Shown one piece after another: positions 1 to 7,150 of a stretch of 21,491 nucleotides of DNA; positions within the stretch are counted from its first letter, which is position 1, and every line of letters begins with the position of its first letter. Position numbers and translations under genes: made by a program. Where the stretch lies: positions 1 to 21,491 of IMG/VR virus record IMGVR_UViG_3300003323_000294; one strand, given 5' to 3'. A model generated the notes under the pieces. That model did no database searches. It was not told the origin of the DNA and saw nothing but the letters and a program-made list of their open reading frames with translations. This DNA is from a virus.

Positions 1-14
1 GGGTGGCTTTGTGC

Positions 15-23
15 GAGACCCCT
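15..23 (+). repeat. GAGACCCCT repeat in left-end leader
   Basis: Plus-strand copy of the 9-mer, 31-39 bases upstream of the plus-strand ORF start, followed by a C-run and AGTCTAA. The -10 region of any promoter for it would lie at or beyond the window edge. Confidence 0.5.
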
Positions 24-53
24 CCCCCAGTCTAAGGGACTCGTGGAGGACCC

Positions 54-209
54 ATGAACTTGGAGCTCATTTTGTTACGAGAAAGAAAGTACAAATGGAC
101 GAACAGAATCGATAATCAGATCAATCAACCGAACGATCAGACGACGAATCGAGTGACCGAACAGTTGATTGATCTGATTACGATAGTCAACGACAAGGGC
201 ATGCGATAA
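54..209 (+). CDS. Small plus-strand ORF, 51 aa, hypothetical
   Basis: This ATG ORF is the only plausible plus-strand gene in the window. It has a strong ribosome binding site, GGAGGA, three bases before the ATG. It ends in TAA 17 bases from the stop of the minus-strand operon, so the two units converge. The peptide starts MNLELILLRERKYKW and is rich in Asn, Gln, Thr and charged residues, with no membrane segment and no family that I recognise. Its middle is made of the two arms of a perfect 17-bp inverted repeat (113-129 and 164-180). That is unusual for coding DNA and leaves open that the stretch is an RNA or a regulatory site instead. The 9-mer GAGACCCCT at 15-23 lies in its leader. Confidence 0.45.
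   Translation: MNLELILLRERKYKWTNRIDNQINQPNDQTTNRVTEQLIDLITIVNDKGMR
113..180. repeat. Perfect 17-bp inverted repeat (long hairpin)
   Basis: TAATCAGATCAATCAAC at 113-129 is the exact reverse complement of 164-180, with a 34-base spacer. Beyond one unpaired base (A112) the pairing continues for 4 bp (108-111 with 181-184). It lies between the convergent ends of the minus-strand operon and the plus-strand leader. No clear U-run follows it on either strand, so it is not a textbook intrinsic terminator. It could be a processing stem, a protein-binding site or a bidirectional transcription barrier. Confidence 0.75.
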
Positions 210-226
210 CTAAGTGACGATGCATA

Positions 227-496
227 TCAAACTTCTATGTCGCTAGTCACAGGTTTGTCAGCTGGCAAGGTGACCTTCTTGTAGAACCCGCCGCTTTCGT
301 TTACAATCTCGTCAATCGCTGCCTCGATAGCTAGACTTTGATCGGCATCGGACAGCTCGTCTGATGTCCTCACTACACGCCCAAGATACGAGAGTGTGTT
401 GTAGCCAGCTGCTTGATCCCACACGAGCCACTCTTCGAACTGAAGTACTGGATCGTATGGGTTGTCCACTGTGGTGAGCATGTGTTCATCCATCAT
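227..496 (-). CDS. Conserved small phage protein, 89 aa
   Basis: The ATG overlaps the TGA of the RNA-polymerase-like gene (ATGA overlap), so translation is probably coupled and the product may work with that enzyme. The sequence DNPYDPVLQFEEWLVWD followed by AGYNTLSYLGRVVRTSDELS and an acidic helix resembles a short conserved phage protein family that I recall without an assigned function. It is soluble, acidic, and has no cysteine pairs or membrane segment. It is the last gene of the leftward operon; the hairpin at 113-180 lies downstream. An accessory or transcription-factor role for the polymerase is inference from position only. Confidence 0.85.
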   Translation of the reverse strand: MMDEHMLTTVDNPYDPVLQFEEWLVWDQAAGYNTLSYLGRVVRTSDELSDADQSLAIEAAIDEIVNESGGFYKKVTLPADKPVTSDIEV

Positions 497-3156
497 GCAT
501 CACCTTCGATTAGGCTACGTTTGAGTGTGGAGACTGAGATACCTAGTGTGTCTGCGACTTCGGCTTGGGTGTATCCGTTTCGAAGCATCGACACTGCACG
601 ACTCTTCTTAGAACCGTCCAGTAGGACCTGTGTCTTTGGCGTGGCCAGTTGTTTGACCTTGTCCAGATCCGCGTTGTTTAAGATCTGGGTTAATTTGTGG
701 TTCGTAATTGCACCGGCCTGAATCGCTTCCCACTGACGGGGGGTGATTTCGATCCTTTGTTTTCTGGCACCGGTTCTATTACGAGCTTCTGTAAGTGCTT
801 GTGCTTTCAACTTCTTGATTTCGGAAGGTTCGAGATCTGGATTGGCAGCCTTCTTCTGACTGACAATGGAGTTGGCTATAATCTGAGCCTGACGTTCGAG
901 AGGACTGTTCCTAAGAGCTAGGTTCAGACTAGCCTCTAGATCTTTTACTTCTTCCGCATACTTGAGTTTTGCTTCTGGCGAGTAAGGAATCGTCGAGGTC
1001 GATATGGCTTCCAGCCTGGCTTGGTTAGCCAAAGCCTTTAGTCTATTGGAATGATCGGCGTAGATCTTCTCAATAGGCATACCTGATGACAAAGTGTGAG
1101 CATCATCGGTCTCGGCCAACTTGGTAGAGTTGACAGTCCTTACTACAGTCTTTCCATTCTTGGTGTATGTCGCGCCTGTGGGCTCGAATACTTTCTTGCC
1201 AGTGGCTCGATCGATTGGTCCGCCATCTGCGGCAGAGCGAGCCTTCCTTTCAGGGACTCGAATGTCGGAAGATGCTCTCGAAATCAGGGTTGAGGCGCCA
1301 GCTTTCTTACTACCCTGATACTTTTCTTTGAGCTGCGCGATTCCATTATCAATCGCTGATTGCTTCCAATTGAGTCCATGCTTCTCAGCATCGATGACGA
1401 CCATTGAGTGCCGAACTGCTCGGGCAAGCTCGGACGCTGTTGCACCACGAATGGTCATGTCGGTGATGAGATTGGAAACTTGGCCCATCTCAGTTGCTTT
1501 GGCTTTGGCTGACATCTTTGTCATGCCTTCGTAGCCTGGATAGGCACGCTGAGGATCAAAGCCTTTTAGGCCTTCCAAAGCAGGTGCGGTCTTGATCTTC
1601 CGATTGTTGTTCGGAATGACAAGAACAGTATCCCCATCAAAGTCAGCACCAGACAAACGCTGAGCGACGTTGCTATGAATACCAATTGCATCTTTTGCAT
1701 TGCCGAGAAGCTTTTTGGCTTCGGGGTGTCTGTTGTTTACTGTCAATTCTGGAATCTCGAAGATCCCGCCATGCGGATAACGAACAAGAACAACTCGCTC
1801 GCCATCACGGAAGTTTGGTGCGTATACTTCCGTTTCTCGCATGCTATTGATAGGAAGTATTACATGCGATCCTTGACGCGGAAGAGCAGCCGCCTTGAGA
1901 TGAACTGCTGACGAATCGGCATCGTCCGCATAGGTTTCAAGAAGCTTCTTCTTGACTGCGGGATTTTCAAGGCGAAGGATCTCTTCGAGTTCGTTTTTCT
2001 TGCGCTCATAAGCCAAATCCAATTGAGCCCTTGCAAGGGCTGGACTCTGCTTGGACAGCATTTGGGATGAGAGTGTCTTTGACCATCGTTCCCAATCGCC
2101 CTCCTCATTGACAATGTTCATCGCAGAGGTAAGCTTCTTGTTGCCGTCTCTATCGTATTCGCCGATCTGACGACTGATAGACGCGCCGAAAGGACTGTCT
2201 TTGTCATCCTTCATCGGCTTCATGGCATCAAGCTTGTTACCGGTATCATCTTTGTTCGTGTTGAACATCAAATCGACACCGGAAGGCAAATCATCCTTGT
2301 ACATCGCCATGCCCTTGAGGTAATGTGTGCCATCTACAGCAACACGAACCTGAGCATAGCGAGACGCCCCTAGCGAAAGATCTTTTACACCAGGGCGGAC
2401 GTAAATGACGCCGTCTGCATCAGCACCGCCATCTTTGGCATAACGAACAGCAATCCGCTTGGAATCCACCGACAACGGAGGCAAGATCCTATCATAGGAT
2501 CGACCGCCATCAGTAGAATAATTAGCGACTTGCTGGATGTTGTCACGATTCCGATAGACTTCGCCCCAAGTAGTACCAGGAGCAGCCAGTACTTTGACAG
2601 TCGTGTTTTTGCCAGTACCAAGCTGTTCTACTGGAACGGAATGAACAACGTAACCCTCATCTTGAAGTCTGGCTAAGGCGTTGTTCAACTTGGTTGAGCT
2701 GATACTTAGATGGCGTTCAACACCAGAACCGATGTCGACATACCCTTTTTCAGAGACAGCAGTTCTAAGCATGTCGGATGTAGCTTGAGTAACTCTTGCT
2801 TTATCCAACTCGCCTGGCTTTAGCAGAGCGCGAACTGAAGATTCGTTAATCCCCATGCGATTACCAATGGCAACATTGGAATAGCCTTTATCCTTCAGGC
2901 GTTGCGCCATGTTGATATCGGCTTGTTTCTTGGCTTGGTTCGCTATGGCCGTGGTGTTTCTTAATTCACTTGTACTTTCAAAGCCTAACCCACGGGCAAC
3001 CTCAGCCTCGCTAAGGCCTTTATCACGAAGTTCCTTCACACTACCCAGAAAAGTGCGAGCTCTCTCTTCAGGCGTTTCGCCCGAACCCCAAGGATATCGA
3101 CCAGATCTACGAAGAATTCCATAGTGAGCAAGGTAGTCTTCTTCACGCATCTCCAC
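493..3156 (-). CDS. Single-chain two-barrel RNA polymerase (YonO/crAss-like)
   Basis: Predicted DNA-dependent RNA polymerase in one 887-residue chain. The sequence SGADFDGDTVLVIP carries the DxDGD signature that binds catalytic Mg in the beta-prime-type double-psi barrel (Asp505, 507, 509). About 45 residues before it, ERVVLVRYPHGG sits where beta-prime has its NRxPTLHR strand. Upstream, near residues 275-300, HYLKGMAMYKDDLPSGVD is a candidate for the lysine-bearing first barrel. NLITDMTIRGATASELARAV follows the metal site. Helix-turn-helix-like segments lie near residues 44-65 and 83-112, a winged-helix-like stretch near 130-190, and another HTH near 854-883. The chosen start is GTG, 8 bases after GGAGG; an upstream TTG and an ATG two codons on are less well spaced. 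The family includes Bacillus SPbeta YonO and crAss-like phage polymerases. The family call is by motif; promoter specificity is unknown. Confidence 0.8.
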   Translation of the reverse strand: MEMREEDYLAHYGILRRSGRYPWGSGETPEERARTFLGSVKELRDKGLSEAEVARGLGFESTSELRNTTAIANQAKKQADINMAQRLKDKGYSNVAIGNRMGINESSVRALLKPGELDKARVTQATSDMLRTAVSEKGYVDIGSGVERHLSISSTKLNNALARLQDEGYVVHSVPVEQLGTGKNTTVKVLAAPGTTWGEVYRNRDNIQQVANYSTDGGRSYDRILPPLSVDSKRIAVRYAKDGGADADGVIYVRPGVKDLSLGASRYAQVRVAVDGTHYLKGMAMYKDDLPSGVDLMFNTNKDDTGNKLDAMKPMKDDKDSPFGASISRQIGEYDRDGNKKLTSAMNIVNEEGDWERWSKTLSSQMLSKQSPALARAQLDLAYERKKNELEEILRLENPAVKKKLLETYADDADSSAVHLKAAALPRQGSHVILPINSMRETEVYAPNFRDGERVVLVRYPHGGIFEIPELTVNNRHPEAKKLLGNAKDAIGIHSNVAQRLSGADFDGDTVLVIPNNNRKIKTAPALEGLKGFDPQRAYPGYEGMTKMSAKAKATEMGQVSNLITDMTIRGATASELARAVRHSMVVIDAEKHGLNWKQSAIDNGIAQLKEKYQGSKKAGASTLISRASSDIRVPERKARSAADGGPIDRATGKKVFEPTGATYTKNGKTVVRTVNSTKLAETDDAHTLSSGMPIEKIYADHSNRLKALANQARLEAISTSTIPYSPEAKLKYAEEVKDLEASLNLALRNSPLERQAQIIANSIVSQKKAANPDLEPSEIKKLKAQALTEARNRTGARKQRIEITPRQWEAIQAGAITNHKLTQILNNADLDKVKQLATPKTQVLLDGSKKSRAVSMLRNGYTQAEVADTLGISVSTLKRSLIEGDA

Positions 3157-3189
3157 GGGCAACACCTCCAATACAAGACTAGTTCTTTG

Positions 3190-3750
3190 CTACGCCAACG
3201 CCTCTTGCTTAAGCGCTTCAATGCGCTTATCGAAGGTGACTATCTTGTCCATGATATGGAGAGTCATGTCTGGATCTGCTTCGTAAACTCGAACTTCGTC
3301 ACTCTGGTAGATGCGAAGCTCAGTTTTGATCTTGTGCGGCTTGAACTCGTATTCCAAGCAGAACAAAGCAGCGTAGACATAGAGTTGTTTCTCAGATGCG
3401 CGAATTCGACCATTCTTGAGATCATGAATTCGCAATTTATCACGTCTAAATGCGATCGTGTCTGCTGTTCCATAGCAGTTGATCGAATAGAACAGAATTT
3501 GTTCCGGAGTCATGTGATAGCCGATGGCATCGTTGACATACTGATTCATCGTCGCAGGCGTGTCAGGAAGCCTCTGACCGAGGCGGATGGCCATCCTAGC
3601 GAACTCATGTAGTTCAGTGCCTCTACGGGCCGCCTGTGACGTTTCAAACGCCATGTCGAGCTTGTCGTCGGTGTAGTTAATCCAGTGATAGTTACTTGCA
3701 CCGAGGAATGCGTGTGTTCCCGCCAGGTTTGAGTGCTTGTTGAAGAGCAC
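3190..3750 (-). CDS. PD-(D/E)XK exonuclease, Cas4/RecB-like
   Basis: This 186-residue protein has the RecB/Cas4-type nuclease layout. It has a His in RRGTELHEFARMA (His48), then GTADTIAF (Asp97), then IHDLKNG (Asp110 and Lys112 of the D-x-K motif), then a Gln-x-Tyr helix at KQLYVYAAL (Gln122, Tyr124). These are the metal-binding and catalytic positions of the fold. I see no iron-sulfur cysteine cluster, so it is a minimal version. The start is GTG; AGGACG lies upstream, and the ORF overlaps the end of the VRR-NUC gene by 59 bases. The conserved-looking HAFLGASNYHWINY begins before any later start codon and supports this start. Likely role: end processing in phage replication or recombination. 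Confidence 0.85.
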   Translation of the reverse strand: MLFNKHSNLAGTHAFLGASNYHWINYTDDKLDMAFETSQAARRGTELHEFARMAIRLGQRLPDTPATMNQYVNDAIGYHMTPEQILFYSINCYGTADTIAFRRDKLRIHDLKNGRIRASEKQLYVYAALFCLEYEFKPHKIKTELRIYQSDEVRVYEADPDMTLHIMDKIVTFDKRIEALKQEALA

Positions 3751-4012
3751 TTAAGACGTCCTGTTCGTTGGAAGGGTGAATAAACGCCGCGAAGGACATC
3801 TCGTTCAGCTTGTCAACGTAGTACGGTTGATTTGGCTGATTGGGCGAATCGGAATCCGCCTTAACCTCTAGCATTGCCCATCGATCCCTATAGAAGATTG
3901 AGAGATCTGGGATGCCTTGAAGGTACGATGTGTCGTTCTTTAGGATCATGCACCCAGGAAACAAGTCTCGAAGCTTTTTGATCAGCTCCGCCTGATACTT
4001 GTTTTCACGCAT
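3692..4012 (-). CDS. VRR-NUC domain nuclease
   Basis: Small 106-residue nuclease of the VRR-NUC branch of the PD-(D/E)XK superfamily, which includes structure-specific and Holliday-junction-type enzymes. The motif order is YQAELIKKLRDL (Glu9), LQGIPDLSIF (Asp36), then WAMLEVKADSD (Glu49 and Lys51), followed by a Pro/Gln-rich linker and a YYVDKLN helix. The start is the ATG 8 bases after AAAGGAG; an in-frame upstream start adds 15 residues but has no better binding site. A TATAAT box at 4063-4068 lies about 50 bases upstream. It overlaps the next nuclease gene, suggesting coupled expression. Likely role: resolving or trimming branched replication intermediates. Confidence 0.87.
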   Translation of the reverse strand: MRENKYQAELIKKLRDLFPGCMILKNDTSYLQGIPDLSIFYRDRWAMLEVKADSDSPNQPNQPYYVDKLNEMSFAAFIHPSNEQDVLSALQQALKPGGNTRIPRCK

Positions 4013-4062
4013 GGATGCACTCCTTTCACGAGGATGTCCAGCGAGCTTATTCTGCACCTTCT

Positions 4063-4068
4063 ATTATA
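4063..4068 (-). promoter_or_regulatory. Candidate -10 box (TATAAT)
   Basis: A perfect TATAAT reads leftward in the short gap between the HNH gene and the VRR-NUC gene. The region 17-18 bases upstream (TACATC or TTACAT) is a weak -35. If active, it would drive the two nucleases and the RNA polymerase gene. The evidence is the consensus match and its position in one of the few intergenic gaps. Confidence 0.4.
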
Positions 4069-4076
4069 TGCTGCGA

Positions 4077-4598
4077 TTACGAGGCGATGTAATATCTGCG
4101 ATCTTTCAAAGCTGATCGAAATTGCTGCTGAGTTGGCCACACGAAAGAGCTGTTGTTAATGGATAGCAAGACATCAACCATAAGCAATCCGAAAGTAACA
4201 GCTGCATGAAACGGATTGTCAAACCATTCTTTCGTATTCGCCTCCTCGACAGGATAATAAATTCCTTCTTGGATTTCTTCGAACTGCTGGAAATACTTGG
4301 TTGCAAACCAGCGAGGTCGCCACATCAAATTTGCGACATTGTTGTTGTGACGATCCCCATCGAGATTGATGAGGGAATCGAAGGCGTCGCTTGGACGACT
4401 CTTGATGAAAGCCGTCGCGACCAACCGAGCCACAGCGCGCTTGTACTGAACTCGATTCTTTGTGAGTCCGACATTGACTACTCCGCCCTGATTGACCAAC
4501 ATCGTCATCAGGTGACCATTGTCATCGTTCCTGACGTATCCGGTGTTGCTTACGGAGTATCCGGGGAAAGATTCTATCGGACGCCACTCAGTCGGCAT
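4077..4598 (-). CDS. NUMOD4/HNH-type protein with degenerate active site
   Basis: This 173-residue protein begins with a NUMOD4-like motif, EWRPIESFPGYSVSNTGYVR, typical of phage HNH homing endonucleases. It continues into an HNH-like core, VARLVATAFI then INLDGDRHNNNVANLMW. In active relatives the first motif usually carries His (VHRLV) and the second reads (V/I)NHIDGD. Here those positions are Ala and Leu, while the Asn-Asn and NL-W positions remain. It may be catalytically weakened or repurposed for DNA binding. The C-terminal part (WPTQQQFRSALKDRRYYIAS) is not recognised. The start has no convincing ribosome binding site. A palindrome at 4633-4649 lies just upstream. It interrupts the run between helicase and nucleases and may be a mobile insertion. 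Confidence 0.8.
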   Translation of the reverse strand: MPTEWRPIESFPGYSVSNTGYVRNDDNGHLMTMLVNQGGVVNVGLTKNRVQYKRAVARLVATAFIKSRPSDAFDSLINLDGDRHNNNVANLMWRPRWFATKYFQQFEEIQEGIYYPVEEANTKEWFDNPFHAAVTFGLLMVDVLLSINNSSFVWPTQQQFRSALKDRRYYIAS

Positions 4599-4632
4599 AG
4601 AAGGATCGCTTTCTTTGATCCGACTGGATCTT

Positions 4633-4649
4633 GGTTACTCTGAGTAACC
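4633..4649. promoter_or_regulatory. Palindromic operator-like site
   Basis: GGTTACTC and GAGTAACC flank a single T, giving a 17-bp palindrome. With one wobble the symmetry extends out to 4629-4653. The one-base centre makes a dimer-binding operator more likely than an RNA hairpin. It sits 35-51 bases upstream of the HNH gene start and next to the AT-rich repeat tract. Confidence 0.5.
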
Positions 4650-4660
4650 GAGAGCTTGCG

Positions 4661-4780
4661 ATGACAAATGTCAAAAATTTTTTGAAAACTTTTTATTTTT
4701 TGCAAATCTAATATCTGCGCTTACAGATATTGAAAATGCAATTCTGGGTAGTTTTCTCGTTCAGATTTGACATTTGTCAT
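4661..4780. repeat. 15-bp inverted repeat made of two TGACA-nn-TGTCA palindromes
   Basis: ATGACAAATGTCAAA (4661-4675) is repeated exactly inverted as TTTGACATTTGTCAT (4766-4780). Each arm holds a 12-bp palindrome, and each reads TTGACA, a perfect -35 hexamer, pointing outward. I found no good -10 at the right distance. Confidence 0.8.
4710..4731. repeat. Small perfect hairpin in AT-rich tract
   Basis: AATATCTG and CAGATATT pair perfectly (8 bp) around the loop CGCTTA. It lies midway between the two TGACA palindromes. No U-run follows directly on either strand. Confidence 0.6.
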
Positions 4781-4863
4781 TCAGGGGATGCACAAAACGG
4801 ACAAACAACCCTAGCCGAGCTTGCGAGCTGGGACAACCCGCAAGACACGACCCCCAATTTGCA

Positions 4864-4918
4864 TGACAAATCTGCTGCCAAATCCTAAACGATCTTCCCC
4901 AGATTTGGCTTTTTGTCA
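4864..4918. repeat. Nested inverted repeat TGACAAA..GCCAAATC
   Basis: The left half (4864-4884) contains TGACAAA and GCCAAATC; the right half (4902-4918) contains GATTTGGC and TTTGTCA. The inner 8-bp stem has a 17-base loop and is followed on the plus strand by TTTTT. It could therefore work as a weak plus-strand terminator as well as a repeat-binding site. Confidence 0.5.
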
Positions 4919-4969
4919 TCCACTCTCGAAATTTGGCATTGATGATCTTGGTTTTTGCCACCGTCAGAA

Positions 4970-6136
4970 TCAGAGTCGAGTTGAGAATTGGCTTTCGTTG
5001 AAGCTTCGTTTACCACTCAAAGCCTTCATCACGACTCGATCGATTAACGATTCGGACATGAGAGTGTAGTAAAACAATTCTGTAAAGGGCGTATTTAGTC
5101 TGTCCGTCCTACCGTGTGCTTGATGCCAGATTTTGTACGAATACGTCAGTGAGTAGAAACACATCGCATCCGTCGTCGTACAGTTCCACCCCTCAGCTCC
5201 GGCAACAAATTGAACCAGATACAGCCATCGGTTCGATGTCGGGACTGCTTCATGCTTGTGCCCGTTCCACTCGGCTATTGGGACCACGTCGGCGAGTGTT
5301 CGGAGCATCTTCAATTCATAGTCGAAGTTGTAAAACAGGATCAGCTTTGGGTGTTTGTCAAGCAATTCACGAACCGCAGCAAGTCGCGACGGGTCGGAAT
5401 TTACTACTTTCCGCATGATGTAAAAGAGTTCCGCCACATGTTTTACAGGACGGTCCTCATAAACATTCCATCGATCGTGGAGAACTCTATTGAATTTCTC
5501 CTTATCGAATAACACTGGAATTTCTACTGATTTTCTTGTGGTATGTCTTTCATAAATCATGCGGACTAACAATTGATTTCGAAGCCTCACCAACTTTCCA
5601 ACATTTCTATAGTGGTCAATCTTTGGGAATTTGCTATAAAGATTGTATACCACATGCTCGTGTTTAAACTGTGTTCTGTTTGCGAAGAACCCGTTCGCAA
5701 TGAATACCGGGACGTAATCCATCCAAGTATCGCCAGGCGTCGCAGTAAGAAGAATCCAGTGGTTGTGCTTAGCGATATAGATGAATGTCTTTGCCCACTC
5801 ACCACTCCCTACAAGACGCTGTTCGTCAAAGATGAAGAACGCGTCCTTGACGTTCTTATACTTCGAGATGTTGTTCCACGAATCTACGTGTAGAACACCA
5901 GCAACGGTCGCGTCAGTCGACTTGTACACGCCGTATTTCACGAACTCGGCTTCCCAGTCGAGCGAATCTCTCTTCTTGGCTGTGGTGATGACGTAGACGT
6001 CCTTCGGCGCTTCCTTCTGCATATAGTAGGCAGCTGCCGTGAGCGACTTGCCTGTCCCGACTCCGCCGCACAGAATCTTTCCGTTGTCTAGCTCATCAAC
6101 GGCTTTCTTCTGGTGGGGATACAGGTCCACCGTCAT
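4970..6136 (-). CDS. SF2 DNA helicase/translocase
   Basis: A compact 388-residue superfamily 2 ATPase. Motif I is GGVGTGKS (residues 24-31, Walker A). Motif II is FIFDEQR (104-107; DEQR in place of DEAH/DEAD). Motif III is TATPGD (131-136). A motif V-like AGAEGWN lies near 312-318 and motif VI is QAHGRTDR (339-346), with arginine-finger candidates. The N-terminal [12 protein letters not shown] matches the Q-motif-like start of SNF2/RecG-type phage helicases. The ATG follows AGGAG at good spacing. It probably unwinds or remodels DNA during replication or recombination together with the two nucleases downstream. The repeat-rich gene-free tract begins just after its stop. Confidence 0.92.
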   Translation of the reverse strand: MTVDLYPHQKKAVDELDNGKILCGGVGTGKSLTAAAYYMQKEAPKDVYVITTAKKRDSLDWEAEFVKYGVYKSTDATVAGVLHVDSWNNISKYKNVKDAFFIFDEQRLVGSGEWAKTFIYIAKHNHWILLTATPGDTWMDYVPVFIANGFFANRTQFKHEHVVYNLYSKFPKIDHYRNVGKLVRLRNQLLVRMIYERHTTRKSVEIPVLFDKEKFNRVLHDRWNVYEDRPVKHVAELFYIMRKVVNSDPSRLAAVRELLDKHPKLILFYNFDYELKMLRTLADVVPIAEWNGHKHEAVPTSNRWLYLVQFVAGAEGWNCTTTDAMCFYSLTYSYKIWHQAHGRTDRLNTPFTELFYYTLMSESLIDRVVMKALSGKRSFNESQFSTRL

Positions 6137-6150
6137 GCCTACTCCTGAAG

Positions 6151-6807
6151 CTAGGCCGAATCATCCGGGGAAGTGGATGCCTCGGTCTCGTGGGGGATGT
6201 TCTCTTCGGTTTCCTTGTCCCCCCGCTTGCCAAGCTTTGGAAATTCTCGCTTGACTGCTTCTACAAGGTCTTTGGCCGTTACCCTGTGGTGTTCCGGAAG
6301 AACCGTCGGTTTTCCAGCAGCTTTCTCTTTGAAGGAATCGATCAGATCCTGCTTCGACACCCTCGCAATCACGCTAACCGTTCCGGTGGGCACACCAAGG
6401 CTTCTAACGACCGTTGTTCCGTCATACTCAGGAAGGGCTGGTTTCACGTCTGCAACCCTTACAGGAGTCTCTACGGGCTTCTGAGAGGCATCATCGTCTA
6501 TCTCCAGCCCTGCCCAGATGGGGAAATGCAATACAACCGTGTCGTCCTGTGCGAACAACATCTCTGGACGCCTGGCACTAAGCAGGTCACCAAACTGCTT
6601 GTGCGTCGCTTCTTCGAACTCTTTGGACAGTTGGTCAAATATCGGGGTCTGAGACACTGCTTCCTCCATTGGAAGGCGGAGCTCTTGACTTGTGTAAACA
6701 TAGGGGCGGAACAAGGGCTTCCCGAAAAGACCCTTGCCCCACGCCCCAAACCCCTGCAACTTCTTTCTTACTGATCTGCTTCCAGACTGTCTAGCTTGAC
6801 GAGCCAC
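6151..6807 (-). CDS. Hypothetical phage protein, 218 aa
   Basis: Not recognised. The N-terminus is basic ([18 protein letters not shown]). A central globular part includes [20 protein letters not shown] and [17 protein letters not shown] linker leads to a helical segment ([17 protein letters not shown], then [15 protein letters not shown]), and the tail is acidic and disordered. The KQDLIDSF and [12 protein letters not shown] stretches look like short protein- or DNA-binding helices. The GTG start overlaps the upstream gene by 40 bases and has only a weak binding site, so the true start could be later. It lies 14 bases upstream of the SF2 helicase gene and may act with it. Confidence 0.7.
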   Translation of the reverse strand: MARQARQSGSRSVRKKLQGFGAWGKGLFGKPLFRPYVYTSQELRLPMEEAVSQTPIFDQLSKEFEEATHKQFGDLLSARRPEMLFAQDDTVVLHFPIWAGLEIDDDASQKPVETPVRVADVKPALPEYDGTTVVRSLGVPTGTVSVIARVSKQDLIDSFKEKAAGKPTVLPEHHRVTAKDLVEAVKREFPKLGKRGDKETEENIPHETEASTSPDDSA

Positions 6808-7148
6808 GCCAAGCTCTTATCGTATTCTCGCTTAACCTTGGTTCCGTCTTCGTAAATCCCGATGAAGGAGACCCGGCTAGCGGTTTTTCTGAGATCGGAA
6901 ACCGTGCACCATCGGTTTTTGACTTGATTAGCATACCGAGCCTTCGGTACGAAACCGCTGTTGAAACTGGTATCGGCACGCTGAATTGGGCTTTCGATCA
7001 ACACGACCATTCCGTCGCGCAACATCTCACCATCGAACAAGATGATCTCGGTTTCCGGGTTCATCATGTAGTACTGGTCGACCCAGTCAGGCTTCTGTGC
7101 AGGAGGGACCAGCTGGACGGTTATCTCTCGTCGGTTCCAGGGCCACAT
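6768..7148 (-). CDS. Hypothetical phage protein, 126 aa
   Basis: Not recognised. It starts MWPWNRREITVQLVPP, is mostly beta-strand in character (MVVLIESPIQRAD; RVSFIGIYEDGTKVKREYD) and contains WCTVSDLR. Its ATG comes two bases after the TAA of the upstream 62-codon gene (TAAGCATG), so translation is probably coupled. No membrane segment or metal site is visible. An OB-like or SH3-like small barrel is possible but is a guess. Confidence 0.8.
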   Translation of the reverse strand: MWPWNRREITVQLVPPAQKPDWVDQYYMMNPETEIILFDGEMLRDGMVVLIESPIQRADTSFNSGFVPKARYANQVKNRWCTVSDLRKTASRVSFIGIYEDGTKVKREYDKSLAWLVKLDSLEADQ

Positions 7149-7150
7149 GC

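Larger units (their letters stand above)
4599..4969. other. Gene-free AT-rich tract with iterated TGACAAA repeats
   Basis: The longest gene-free stretch of the window. TGACAAATGTCA at 4662-4673 and TGACATTTGTCA at 4768-4779 are palindromes and together form a 15-bp inverted repeat (4661-4675 with 4766-4780). Between them are A/T runs and a hairpin at 4710-4731. Further TGACAAA or TTTGTCA half-sites occur at 4864 and up to 4918, associated with CAAATCTG and GCCAAATC. The 10-mer GAGCTTGCGA occurs at 4652-4661 and 4817-4826. Repeats beside an AT-rich stretch next to replication genes suggest a replication origin or a repressor-controlled promoter region. ORFs in it (for example 4761-4961) are built from the repeats and look spurious. 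Confidence 0.55.

Noticed and set aside
877-882. Plus-strand TATAAT inside the RNA polymerase gene
   Set aside because: No plus-strand gene follows and no matching -35 is seen; probably chance within coding DNA. The same holds for the TATAAT at 8990-8995.
4761-4961. Minus-strand 66-codon ORF in the AT-rich tract
   Set aside because: Built from the TGACAAA/CCAAATC repeats, lacks a binding site and resembles no protein; the stretch is better read as regulatory or origin DNA.
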